A stretch of 49,635 nt of DNA. Source: Lachnospiraceae bacterium. GTDB taxonomy: Bacteria; Bacillota; Clostridia; Lachnospirales; Lachnospiraceae. Where the stretch lies: NCBI GenBank assembly GCA_016288705.1, contig JAEELB010000036.1:1-49635 (forward strand), written 5' to 3'. The notes under the pieces are model-generated. The model was given only the letters and a program-made list of their open reading frames with translations, ran no database searches and was not told where the DNA came from. Positions 8,027-15,129 of this stretch are shown here, piece by piece (the first letter of the stretch is position 1; each line of letters begins with the position of its first letter). The translations under genes and the position numbers were made by a program.

Positions 8027-8903
8027 TTTCCTTTATGCCTTTAATTATGTCGGCCACGTCCCTGAGTCTGTCGGCAGGAGCGCTGCCGAGAGTGAACTCC
8101 TCATACGCCCCCGTTTCGGGAAGGACTCTCACAAGGGTTTCATTATCTATATGGATGGTCTCCTTATACTTCGCCGCAAATAACTGCTCGGACTTTTTCT
8201 TTCTCTCCGCATTCCTCTTCGTCTTGACGGCGGTTCCGGTGATGATGCCGTCCAGCTTCACCGAATATCTCTTGAAGTAGGCGCGGATGTACTCGAGGGA
8301 ATAAAGACCCGAAGTATACACCCATATGTCATATCCCTGTCCTCCAAGATAATGGAGCAGGGATGGCACCCCGAGCCGTATCCTCTCCTTGTAGATCCTG
8401 TTGAAGGGGAAGTGAAGCGGTTTTTCGGCGTCGGTCTCCGCGGCATTGCAGAAGACCGCCTCATCCAGATCTATTGTGACACGTTTGTCATGCTCGGAAT
8501 TTCTGAGCATATTCTCGATATCCGTTTCCTGTGTCAGGTTGATGATGGATACGGGAGCCCACTTGATGCCGACCCGCAGGGCGGCAGCCCATCTGTGATG
8601 GCCGTTCAGGATCATATACCCGTCGGGATGGACTTTTTCCACCATCAGCGGCTCCTCATCGCCGTTTGGCCTCATGGAATGCCCGGCACGGAAGGTCTTC
8701 TCGTAATTGGAAATGATACCGTAGTTCGGACCGATGGAAGGAAAGCAGAATTCGTCATCCGGATTCGGGTGTAATTTGCGTATGGGGACCCATTTGACCA
8801 GCGTTCTCTCAAGAAAACCTGCTTTGACCGGTACAAGGACGCCCTCATACTTCTTAACTTCGCTGTCTATGAATTCAGTAAACTCGGTTTTTGGTGCGGC
8901 CAT
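8013..8903 (-). CDS. ParB/sulfiredoxin-like domain fused to HAD-like domain
   Basis: I place the start at 8903 (MAAPKTEFTEF), preceded by AGAGAGGTG and a promoter; a frame extension to 9056 runs through the promoter. The product has 296 residues. Residues about 20-150 resemble the ParB/Srx fold, with VPIRKLHPNP near the start and the phosphate-binding type motif ILNGHHRWAAALRVG. Residues about 160-290 are a HAD-like domain (VTIDLDEAVF, DIWVYTSGLYSLEYIR, ETIHIDNETL). Proteins of the ParB/Srx fold include CTPases and kinases of small molecules or proteins, and HAD proteins are commonly phosphatases, so one polypeptide may carry opposed activities. This is inference. The HAD half is paralogous to the next gene. 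Confidence 0.75.
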   Translation of the reverse strand: MAAPKTEFTEFIDSEVKKYEGVLVPVKAGFLERTLVKWVPIRKLHPNPDDEFCFPSIGPNYGIISNYEKTFRAGHSMRPNGDEEPLMVEKVHPDGYMILNGHHRWAAALRVGIKWAPVSIINLTQETDIENMLRNSEHDKRVTIDLDEAVFCNAAETDAEKPLHFPFNRIYKERIRLGVPSLLHYLGGQGYDIWVYTSGLYSLEYIRAYFKRYSVKLDGIITGTAVKTKRNAERKKKSEQLFAAKYKETIHIDNETLVRVLPETGAYEEFTLGSAPADRLRDVADIIKGIKENEKI

Positions 8904-8949
8904 ATACGGACACCTCTCTCTGTCACAGGGTAAATGAATATATGTATCT

Positions 8950-8978
8950 AATTTACCCCACCCCTCAAATACTGTCAA
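8950..8978 (-). promoter_or_regulatory. Sigma-A-type promoter of the ParB-HAD gene
   Basis: TTGACA (8973-8978 on the minus strand), a 17-bp spacer, and TAAATT (8950-8955), about 47 bp before ATG 8903. Confidence 0.6.
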
Positions 8979-9049
8979 CCTGCAGGGACACCGGACCGGA
9001 CATGCCGTAAAACGCCGAAATACAGGGAAGTATCCCACACAAAAGAAAA

Positions 9050-9076
9050 TTAGCACTCACCTCTTGACAGTGCTAA
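9050..9076. promoter_or_regulatory. CIRCE operator (HrcA binding site)
   Basis: TTAGCACTC, 9 nt, CAGTGCTAA. This matches the CIRCE consensus TTAGCACTC-N9-GAGTGCTAA at all but one base. The right part overlaps the -35 box of the hsp20 promoter, the usual place for HrcA repression. Confidence 0.93.
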
Positions 9077-9092
9077 CAAGTTATGGTATAAC
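9064..9092 (+). promoter_or_regulatory. hsp20 promoter
   Basis: TTGACA (9064-9069), 17-bp spacer, TATAAC (9087-9092). The -35 lies inside the CIRCE element. The predicted leader is about 125 nt long. Confidence 0.8.
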
Positions 9093-9226
9093 ATAATCAG
9101 CTTCAGGAAAGAGAGGCACGGGAGACGGTTCGAGGCTCTTCCCGGAAGCGACGGACAGTAACCTGTAAACAGTGTATGATCCGCTTTCGGGCGGACGAAA
9201 GATAAGAGGTAAAGGAGATGAGAACT

Positions 9227-9658
9227 ATGTTGACACCCAGTATTTTTACGAACACTTCACTTGAGAACATTTTTGATGATTTCTTCAACGATGCGTACTA
9301 TCCGGTGAGAAAGGGAGCTTCCACCATCAGCGCCATGAGCACCGACATCAGATCCACCGATGACGGATACGAGCTGGAGATGGATCTTCCAGGCTTCAAA
9401 AAGGAGGATGTGACCGCGGAGCTCGACAAGGGCTATCTTACCATCAAGGCGTCGCATCAGGAGGAAAACGAGGACAAGAAGGGGAGCTACATCCGCCGCG
9501 AGCGTTACAGCGGGAACTATCAGAGAAGCTTCTATGTGGGAGACGACATGAGGCAGGAAGACATCAAAGCCTCCTTCAAGGACGGAGTCCTGAAGGTCGC
9601 TATCCCCAAGGTGGGGACGAAGGAAGAGCCCCCCAAGAGCCAGATCTCCATTGACTGA
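9227..9658 (+). CDS. hsp20: Small heat-shock protein Hsp20 (alpha-crystallin domain)
   Basis: The 143-residue protein holds an alpha-crystallin domain at about 35-130, with VTAELDKGYLTIKA, a YIRRERYSG region, and the closing GVLKVAIPK motif that fits the family G-x-L consensus. It is an ATP-independent holdase that binds unfolding proteins in the cytoplasm. I prefer ATG 9227 over ATG 9218 because AAAGGAG abuts 9218 but stands 9 nt from 9227. Regulation is clear: a CIRCE operator overlaps the promoter, so HrcA represses it until heat or misfolding stress. A strong terminator follows. It is a single-gene unit. Confidence 0.95.
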   Translation: MLTPSIFTNTSLENIFDDFFNDAYYPVRKGASTISAMSTDIRSTDDGYELEMDLPGFKKEDVTAELDKGYLTIKASHQEENEDKKGSYIRRERYSGNYQRSFYVGDDMRQEDIKASFKDGVLKVAIPKVGTKEEPPKSQISID

Positions 9659-9724
9659 GGGAAATAAACCCCTTCAGGAAAGGGTAACGGTCGGGAACGA
9701 TCCACTGCCCTGCGGCAGGTGACA

Positions 9725-9758
9725 GAAGGCGCAGACTTAAGTCTGCGCCTTCTTTTTT
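9725..9758 (+). terminator. Intrinsic terminator of hsp20
   Basis: A perfect 28-nt palindrome (GAAGGCGCAGACTT and its complement) is followed by six T residues at 9753-9758. Confidence 0.93.
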
Positions 9759-9777
9759 CATCACAGAGTCCCGGATC

Positions 9778-11910
9778 TCATCCGAATTTTTCTTTAAGAA
9801 GGGCGATCTCCTCAGCATCTCTCTCACTGTCCATAAGCCCCATGATCTCCTGCACCCTTTCATCCGAGAGGGTGTATCCGAGCCGGGAGGACCATTCCAG
9901 ATACACCTCCATGAGGGAATATCCGGCTTTTACTATCGGATGACCGCTGTCCACCTTACGCCCGGAGCCTTTTTCCTTTTCCTTTTCTATAAGCCTGAAC
10001 TTGCCTTCCACCATATCGGTCAACAGGCTGTACAGCTGCTGATCCACGTCCCCGTAAGGATCTTTCATCCCAAGGCAGATGAGGGGCGGGACAAAGCCAA
10101 GGGTGGCAGCGGTATAGTAATTTCCGTCGAATTTACCGGTGTCTGTCTCCTTATCGGTAAGGGGAGTGTTTCTCTTATTTGTCAGATATACTATGACAAG
10201 GTTTTCCTCGGGATCGATCATGGTCAGTGTGCCGGTCCAGCCCTGGTGCCCGAGGGTGTCGAAGGAGGAATCTCCCCCGAAATAATAGGCCCGCTTTTCA
10301 TCTCCCTTGCGGTACCAGCCCACTCCCCAGTTTGCGGAGATATCCGACTGGGGCGCCGAAAAAGCGTCTATCACATTCCGGGAAAAATACATTTTATCTC
10401 CGTATCCTCCCGTAAGCATGAGGGAAGAAAGCTTTGCCAGATCGGAAGCGTTTGCGAACATCCCGGCGTGGCCGGAGACTCCTCCCATTACGTACCATGC
10501 CGCTTCGTCATGCACTTCCCCCTGGATCGTATCCTTCCGGATCCCTTTGAAATCCACGACCCCGTCCCTGGTATTCCCGCAAAGCTCCGTTGCGGCGCAG
10601 TCCTTCGCGGAAAACCCGTTTTCAAGGGGATTGAAGCAGATATGGGACAGGCCCATGGGCTGCCAGAACTTCTCCTTCAAAAAACTGTCGAGGCTCTGAC
10701 CCGTGATCTTTTCGATGCAGAAGCACAGGAGCATATAGTCCACATCGGAATACAGTGTTTTGCTGCCGGGCTCGTACATAAGAGGGGTTTTAAATATCGT
10801 AGAGAGTGTTTTCTTCCTGGTCTCCTCACTGCCGTCCGAGCCCGAATAAAGGATGTTTTCCACATCCGTATTCCATTCGGCCTTTTCCTGGTCGTATTTC
10901 TCCCTGTGATAACCGGGAGATGAAGGAAAACCCGCCTGATGCATCATCACGTTCCTGACGGTGAGTTCCTTTTTCCATTCTTTATTCACGGACAGATCCG
11001 GATTATCGTATCCTTCATACTTTATGAAAACCGTATCCTCATAGAAGGACTGCCCGAGGATATCCGATATCCTGGTATCCATGGTGAGTTCCTCACGGGT
11101 CACAAGATACTGGACCGCATAGGCTACGGAGTACATTTTTGTATTGGATGCAATATCGAAGAGGGTGTCCGTGGTCACAGGGTCCCCGTCCTGTATCCTT
11201 GTGCCGTCCGGCTTGTAGGAATTCAGCAGGCCCCAGGCGTTTTCATATACCAGGCTGCCGTCCTTTACCACCGCAAGCTGGGCGCCGGAAAAACCGTATT
11301 CTATATCGGACCTTATGATGTCGTTTATAAGGGAGACGGCTTTTTCATTTATCACGCCGTCCGGACTCCCGGGATCCATCACCTTCGGGTAGGGGATACA
11401 TACGTGGATCTGTGCGCCGGCGGGCCTTATATCGGACACCTGAAGCACATTTCTGCCGTTGACCACCGCCCCGCCCGGGTCCACCTCGTAGCTTTTGCCT
11501 CCGGTCATTGAGGAATTATCCACCTTTACGCTGTTCACGTACAGATCGAAGCTTTCCGTTCCCTCCGGTACGGAAAAGTACAGCGATCCCTGGCCCGTGA
11601 AAGAGATAAAAGGGACTTCGGAATTCATTACAAGGGTATCGTCGGTATACCCGGCCTGATCGGGGAAATCAACTTCCTTCTGCCACTCATACTCCGGTAT
11701 CCGGGATTCGCGGATCACGGCTTCAGCTCCCGTATCAGCGCCGGCGCCGCGGGCAGGAGAACTCTCCCCCTTACCGCCGCCGGTCCCTATATCTTCAAAA
11801 AATGGGGCGGAAGCTGCTCCGCCTCCCGCTTTTCCGCAGGAGACCAACTGGGCTGCGGATGTAAAACATATCATGGCAAATGAAAGAGCCTTCAGCATCT
11901 GTCTGTTCAT
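9778..11910 (-). CDS. Lipoprotein serine hydrolase, class C beta-lactamase/PBP-like
   Basis: The 710-residue product has a lipoprotein signal with lipobox LVSC (Cys25), then a low-complexity linker to about residue 65. Residues 80-175 look like a beta-rich accessory domain (GSLYFSVPEGTESFDLYV, NGRNVLQVSDI). The serine hydrolase domain begins near 185. Its SxxK motif is S255-N-T-K258; a Y-S-D triad candidate lies in KTLYSDVDYML and the HxG-like element in GHQGWTGT. The family includes beta-lactamases, D-amino-acid peptidases and esterases acting outside the membrane; resistance cannot be inferred. Its ATG overlaps the stop of the Y-family polymerase gene (ATGA) with GGAGG 9 nt upstream, so it should share the LexA-type control seen there. 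Confidence 0.85.
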   Translation of the reverse strand: MNRQMLKALSFAMICFTSAAQLVSCGKAGGGAASAPFFEDIGTGGGKGESSPARGAGADTGAEAVIRESRIPEYEWQKEVDFPDQAGYTDDTLVMNSEVPFISFTGQGSLYFSVPEGTESFDLYVNSVKVDNSSMTGGKSYEVDPGGAVVNGRNVLQVSDIRPAGAQIHVCIPYPKVMDPGSPDGVINEKAVSLINDIIRSDIEYGFSGAQLAVVKDGSLVYENAWGLLNSYKPDGTRIQDGDPVTTDTLFDIASNTKMYSVAYAVQYLVTREELTMDTRISDILGQSFYEDTVFIKYEGYDNPDLSVNKEWKKELTVRNVMMHQAGFPSSPGYHREKYDQEKAEWNTDVENILYSGSDGSEETRKKTLSTIFKTPLMYEPGSKTLYSDVDYMLLCFCIEKITGQSLDSFLKEKFWQPMGLSHICFNPLENGFSAKDCAATELCGNTRDGVVDFKGIRKDTIQGEVHDEAAWYVMGGVSGHAGMFANASDLAKLSSLMLTGGYGDKMYFSRNVIDAFSAPQSDISANWGVGWYRKGDEKRAYYFGGDSSFDTLGHQGWTGTLTMIDPEENLVIVYLTNKRNTPLTDKETDTGKFDGNYYTAATLGFVPPLICLGMKDPYGDVDQQLYSLLTDMVEGKFRLIEKEKEKGSGRKVDSGHPIVKAGYSLMEVYLEWSSRLGYTLSDERVQEIMGLMDSERDAEEIALLKEKFG

Positions 11911-13439
11911 TTCTTATGTCCTCCGATCTGGTCATGCCGCTGTATGGCGGTGGCGCCCTCCTCAAGATCGCTGCCCTTAAGGACCGCGTTCTTGCCGAAT
12001 CTGGACTTCAGCCCCAGCACGGCTTCCTGTATCCTCCGTTCCCTGTCGAGAGCCTTTTTCTTTTCCTCCTCTTCCCTCCTCAGAGCCTCGTAATCCGTGA
12101 ACAGATCCAGCTGGACGTACTTTTCTTCCTCTTTGGACTCCTTTTCCGGTATCACGTGGTCTGCCGCGATGTTAAGTCTTCTGATCAGGAGAAATGGCGA
12201 GGTGGTCTCATCAAATATAGCAAGGAGAGCGTCGGATATCAACCTTGCGGAAGAGGTGTGCTCAGCCAGCTTCCTGCTGCCGCCGGTGTGCTTCGGATGG
12301 GGTCTTCCGTACCAGTCCGGCACCACAGGCCCTTTATACTGCTTTCTGATATCCGGATCCTGCAGATTTGACACATCGTAGCCTGTCATCAGGCTGACCC
12401 TGTCCGTCACCAGTTTCTTTTCCATCATGTCCATCACAAGCTCATCCGCCATCTCACGGACTATGAGCCTCGCCTTCTCGCGGCTGTATGGCTCCATGAG
12501 GACCTGGCCCTGGCTGAGGCTGTTGTTATCCGGAATATAGTTCTTTGCATCAGCCATGGTGCAGGGTTCCCATCCCCAGGCATGGTCTATCAGGAGTTCC
12601 GCGTTTACTCCGAAAAGTCTGTACAGGAGTTCTTCATTGTAATACTCGTCGGGACGGCCGATGGAGCATCTGGCCACGTCCCCCATGGTGTACATTCCCC
12701 GGTCTTCAAGTCTCTTTGCGTACCCTCTTCCGATCCTCCAGAAATCAGTGATCGGGCGGTGCCCCCAAAGAAGTCTCCTGTAAGCCGGCTCATCGAGTTC
12801 CGCTATCCTCACGCCGTCCCTGTCAGCTTCCATGTGTTTTGCCACTATATCCATGGCTATCTTTGCAAGATACATATTCGTGCCGATCCCCACCGTGGCT
12901 GTTATCCCCGTCAGGTTCAGGACGTCATGGATCATCTTCATAGCCAGTTCATGGGGAGTCAGTCCGTAGGTGCCGAGATACGCCGAGGCGTCCATAAAAA
13001 CCTCGTCTATGGAATAGACCAGGATATCTTCGGGGGCGATATATTTCAGATAAACTTTGTAGATATCAGTGCTGACGCTCACATAACGCGCCATCTGCGG
13101 GGGCGCGGTGATATAGGAGAGCCTGAGCCCGGGATCGGACTGAAGCTCCGCTGCGTCGCTGGACTCTCCGGAGAATCTCCTTCCCGGAGCCTTTTCGAGT
13201 CTTTCCGCGTTGACCTCCCGGACTCTCTGCACCACCTCAAAGAGCCTCGCCCTGCCGGATATGCCGTATGCCTTCAGGGAAGGGGACACGGCAAGGCAGA
13301 TGGTCTTCTCCGTCCTGGACGCATCCGCCACCACCAGATTCGTCTTCAGGGGATCAAGCCCCCTGTCGGCGCACTCAACGGATGCGTAAAAGGACTTAAG
13401 ATCTATGCAGATATAGGTTTTCTTTCTGCCATCGAACAT
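11907..13439 (-). CDS. Y-family (UmuC/DinB-type) translesion DNA polymerase
   Basis: The 510-residue protein has catalytic residues D13 (ICIDLKSFYASVE) and D145-E146 (YSIDEVFMDAS), plus helix-hairpin-like region residues after IGRGYAKRLEDRGMYTMGDV. A charged C-terminal region (KEEEKYVQLDLF) contains a QLDLF motif of the kind that binds the beta clamp. It copies damaged DNA with low fidelity. I chose ATG 13439 rather than 13457 because TTGACT-N17-TATAAT places transcription initiation at or next to A13439; starting further up would put the -10 box in the coding sequence. There is no Shine-Dalgarno. A LexA box spans the start codon. The next gene is coupled by an ATGA overlap. Confidence 0.93.
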   Translation of the reverse strand: MFDGRKKTYICIDLKSFYASVECADRGLDPLKTNLVVADASRTEKTICLAVSPSLKAYGISGRARLFEVVQRVREVNAERLEKAPGRRFSGESSDAAELQSDPGLRLSYITAPPQMARYVSVSTDIYKVYLKYIAPEDILVYSIDEVFMDASAYLGTYGLTPHELAMKMIHDVLNLTGITATVGIGTNMYLAKIAMDIVAKHMEADRDGVRIAELDEPAYRRLLWGHRPITDFWRIGRGYAKRLEDRGMYTMGDVARCSIGRPDEYYNEELLYRLFGVNAELLIDHAWGWEPCTMADAKNYIPDNNSLSQGQVLMEPYSREKARLIVREMADELVMDMMEKKLVTDRVSLMTGYDVSNLQDPDIRKQYKGPVVPDWYGRPHPKHTGGSRKLAEHTSSARLISDALLAIFDETTSPFLLIRRLNIAADHVIPEKESKEEEKYVQLDLFTDYEALRREEEEKKKALDRERRIQEAVLGLKSRFGKNAVLKGSDLEEGATAIQRHDQIGGHKK

Positions 13440-13446
13440 GCGTTCA
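13433..13446. promoter_or_regulatory. LexA (SOS) box over the polymerase start codon
   Basis: CGAACATGCGTTCA matches the Bacillota LexA consensus CGAAC-N4-GTTCG except at the last base. It overlaps the edge of the -10 box and the initiation codon, so bound LexA would block RNA polymerase. Confidence 0.88.
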
Positions 13447-13474
13447 TTATACCGCATCCGGTGGCAACAGTCAA
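13446..13474 (-). promoter_or_regulatory. Promoter of the Y-family polymerase, predicted leaderless
   Basis: TTGACT (13469-13474), exactly 17 bp, TATAAT (13446-13451). Only 6 nt separate the -10 box from ATG 13439. Confidence 0.85.
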
Positions 13475-13483
13475 TCAGTCCGG

Positions 13484-14296
13484 TCAGCCGGTGATCCTGA
13501 CGCTTGCAATATACTCCGTACCGGCGGGGACATCCGGACCGGGAGCATTTACAAAGACCTCAGCCTGCTTTCCCTTTGCTTCAAGCCCCATAACGAAGTG
13601 GCATATGGCTATACCCAGGTCTATCTTCTGAAGGTCTCCCGTTGCATCGCTGACATAACCCTTGTCCTTCTTTTCATAGAAATGATATACGCCCTCCTTG
13701 AGAATGATCCTCCAGGGCTGCTTATTTACGGCAGAAGGAGCCCATCTCACCGATTCAAGTACTTCGGACATGAGTTCATCCGGCACAAGAGGCTTTTCCC
13801 AGGTCCCGTCAAAGAACAGTTTTTCGGAAGGGAACCGCGAATCGGCTCCTACGCCTTTACGCATCAGGGACTCCCTGACGGATCTCTTCTTTGCGGGGTA
13901 TCCGAGAGGGCTTACGCACGGCATCATTTCGTTCTCCTTCAGCCCTGCGGCCTTTTCAAAGACTTCCCGCTTCATGGTGCCTCCTATCCAGACCGTGCCG
14001 ATCCCGAGGGACATGGCGTGGAGCACGAGCTTTTCAAAGGAATAACCGAAGGCCACATCCGCATAAGGCTTTTTTTCCACCTTACCGGCAACGTAAAGCT
14101 CCTCTCCGGACAGTACCGGGCTCGAGAGGCGGTGCTCTTTTGCGTCAAGCAGCACGAATCCCACGGGGATATCAAAGGGGTTGGGGATATCTTTGATATA
14201 TTCCCCGATATCCATTCTGTGCTCCTCACTCAAGGGCGTCCCGTCATAGGTTCGGACACTTTTTCTTTCCATCACCAGTTCGAAATAATCTTTCAT
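13484..14296 (-). CDS. Nitroreductase-family flavoprotein (TM1586-like)
   Basis: The start is at 14296 (MKDYFELVMERKS) with GGGAGG 7 nt upstream; the open frame to 14704 overlaps the divergent gene and is not used. The 270-residue product has the nitroreductase signature RKSVRTYDG at 11-19, GIGTVWIGGTMKR mid-chain and a second half with RWAPSAVNKQPWRI, the pattern of the single-chain duplicated nitroreductase fold. These enzymes bind FMN and reduce diverse electrophiles with NAD(P)H; the physiological substrate is unknown. It has its own promoter at 14333-14362 and is transcribed away from the metallopeptidase gene. Confidence 0.85.
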   Translation of the reverse strand: MKDYFELVMERKSVRTYDGTPLSEEHRMDIGEYIKDIPNPFDIPVGFVLLDAKEHRLSSPVLSGEELYVAGKVEKKPYADVAFGYSFEKLVLHAMSLGIGTVWIGGTMKREVFEKAAGLKENEMMPCVSPLGYPAKKRSVRESLMRKGVGADSRFPSEKLFFDGTWEKPLVPDELMSEVLESVRWAPSAVNKQPWRIILKEGVYHFYEKKDKGYVSDATGDLQKIDLGIAICHFVMGLEAKGKQAEVFVNAPGPDVPAGTEYIASVRITG

Positions 14297-14332
14297 CGTC
14301 ATACCTCCCGGCATTAATTTATATTTTGTGAT

Positions 14333-14362
14333 ATTATATTGTGCGTCACATAATAATGTCAA
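14333..14362 (-). promoter_or_regulatory. Promoter of the nitroreductase gene
   Basis: TTGACA (14357-14362), 18-bp spacer, TATAAT (14333-14338), leaving a leader of about 30 nt that includes GGGAGG. Confidence 0.82.
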
Positions 14363-14376
14363 GCATTTTCTCCTGT

Positions 14377-14405
14377 TTGAATTTACGAAAAAAGGGCTGT
14401 ATAAT
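14377..14405 (+). promoter_or_regulatory. Promoter of the YgjP-like gene, predicted near-leaderless
   Basis: TTGAAT (14377-14382), 17-bp spacer, TATAAT (14400-14405), then 8 nt to ATG 14414. No Shine-Dalgarno fits. Confidence 0.75.
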
Positions 14406-14413
14406 GCCGGGAT

Positions 14414-14809
14414 ATGGAGAACAGGAACCCAAAACCGGATCCCGAAAAGGGCCGCCTCTCTCCGGAGGAAATAAGAGAGCTGGCGGCAGCCGCCGTGAGA
14501 GACATTCCCGAAAGAGTGAAAAAATGGGCCGCAGTCATGGGGATCACCTACGGACGGATAACCATCAGGAACCAGAAAAGCCGCTGGGCAAGCTGCTCCA
14601 CCCTGGGAAATCTGAACTTCAACTGCCTGATGATGCTGATGCCCGAGACCATCCGGGACTACCTCGTGGTCCACGAACTCTGTCACAGAAAAGAGATGAA
14701 CCATTCCAAACGTTTCTGGGCGGAGGTGGAAGCCGTGATCCCGGATTACCGGGCCTGCGAAAAATGGCTTAAAACGAACGGCGAGAGCATCATGGGGAGG
14801 ATGTGGTGA
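14414..14809 (+). CDS. YgjP-like M48-type zinc metallopeptidase
   Basis: The 131-residue protein has the zinc site H87-E-L-C-H91 with a further histidine at 97 (HELCHRKEMNH), and the family motifs ITIRNQKSRWASC and NLNFNCLMML ahead of it. This is the YgjP/DUF45 group related to SprT; cytoplasmic, substrate unknown. It is shorter than many family members, which carry a longer N-terminal region. The ATG lies 8 nt after a TATAAT box and lacks a ribosome binding site, so the mRNA is probably leaderless. A tRNA gene with its own promoter follows. Confidence 0.88.
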   Translation: MENRNPKPDPEKGRLSPEEIRELAAAAVRDIPERVKKWAAVMGITYGRITIRNQKSRWASCSTLGNLNFNCLMMLMPETIRDYLVVHELCHRKEMNHSKRFWAEVEAVIPDYRACEKWLKTNGESIMGRMW

Positions 14810-14842
14810 CCCGGTCCTGCCCCCGCCCTCCTAAAAACACTA

Positions 14843-14871
14843 TTGACAACGCTCAACAGGTATAGTATTAT
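14843..14871 (+). promoter_or_regulatory. tRNA-Gly promoter
   Basis: TTGACA (14843-14848), 17-bp spacer, TATTAT (14866-14871), about 35 bp before the mature tRNA. Confidence 0.85.
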
Positions 14872-14905
14872 TTCATGGTCGGCCTCGGAAGAAGGCCTCG
14901 TAAAT

Positions 14906-14978
14906 GCGATAGTAGCTTAGCTGGTAAAGCGCCACCTTGCCAAGGTGGAGACCGCGGGTTCGAATCCCGTCTGTCGCT
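14906..14978 (+). tRNA. tRNA-Gly (anticodon GCC)
   Basis: A full cloverleaf can be drawn: acceptor GCGATAG/CTGTCGC with one T-G pair, anticodon stem CCACC/GGTGG around loop TTGCCAA, T arm CGGGTTCGAATCCCG, and discriminator T. CCA is not encoded. Confidence 0.97.
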
Positions 14979-14985
14979 CTGTACA

Positions 14986-15014
14986 AGCCCGTATTCACGG
15001 GCTCTTTTATTTTC
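14986..15014 (+). terminator. Terminator of tRNA-Gly
   Basis: Stem AGCCCGT-ATTC-ACGGGCT followed by CTTTTATTTT. Confidence 0.85.
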
Positions 15015-15048
15015 CGGGATTCAAGCCCGCTCGGGCGCAAAATACAAA

Positions 15049-15077
15049 TTGTATTCCTCCGCGATCTGTGATAGACT
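15049..15077 (+). promoter_or_regulatory. Possible promoter of the diguanylate cyclase gene
   Basis: TTGTAT (15049-15054), 17-bp spacer, TAGACT (15072-15077). The boxes are weak but correctly spaced, about 50 bp before the start codon. Confidence 0.35.
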
Positions 15078-15129
15078 GACTGTATGTGTCTTTTGAGATT
15101 AGTATTGCCCTGCGGGGGAATTTGAGAAT

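Noticed and set aside
9093-9226. RNA thermometer in the hsp20 leader
   Set aside because: Small stems exist, but I could not find a convincing segment that pairs with the AAAGGAG site, and CIRCE already explains heat control.
12582-13631. Plus-strand frame of 349 codons opposite the polymerase gene
   Set aside because: It runs through the polymerase promoter and LexA box and shows no recognisable domain.
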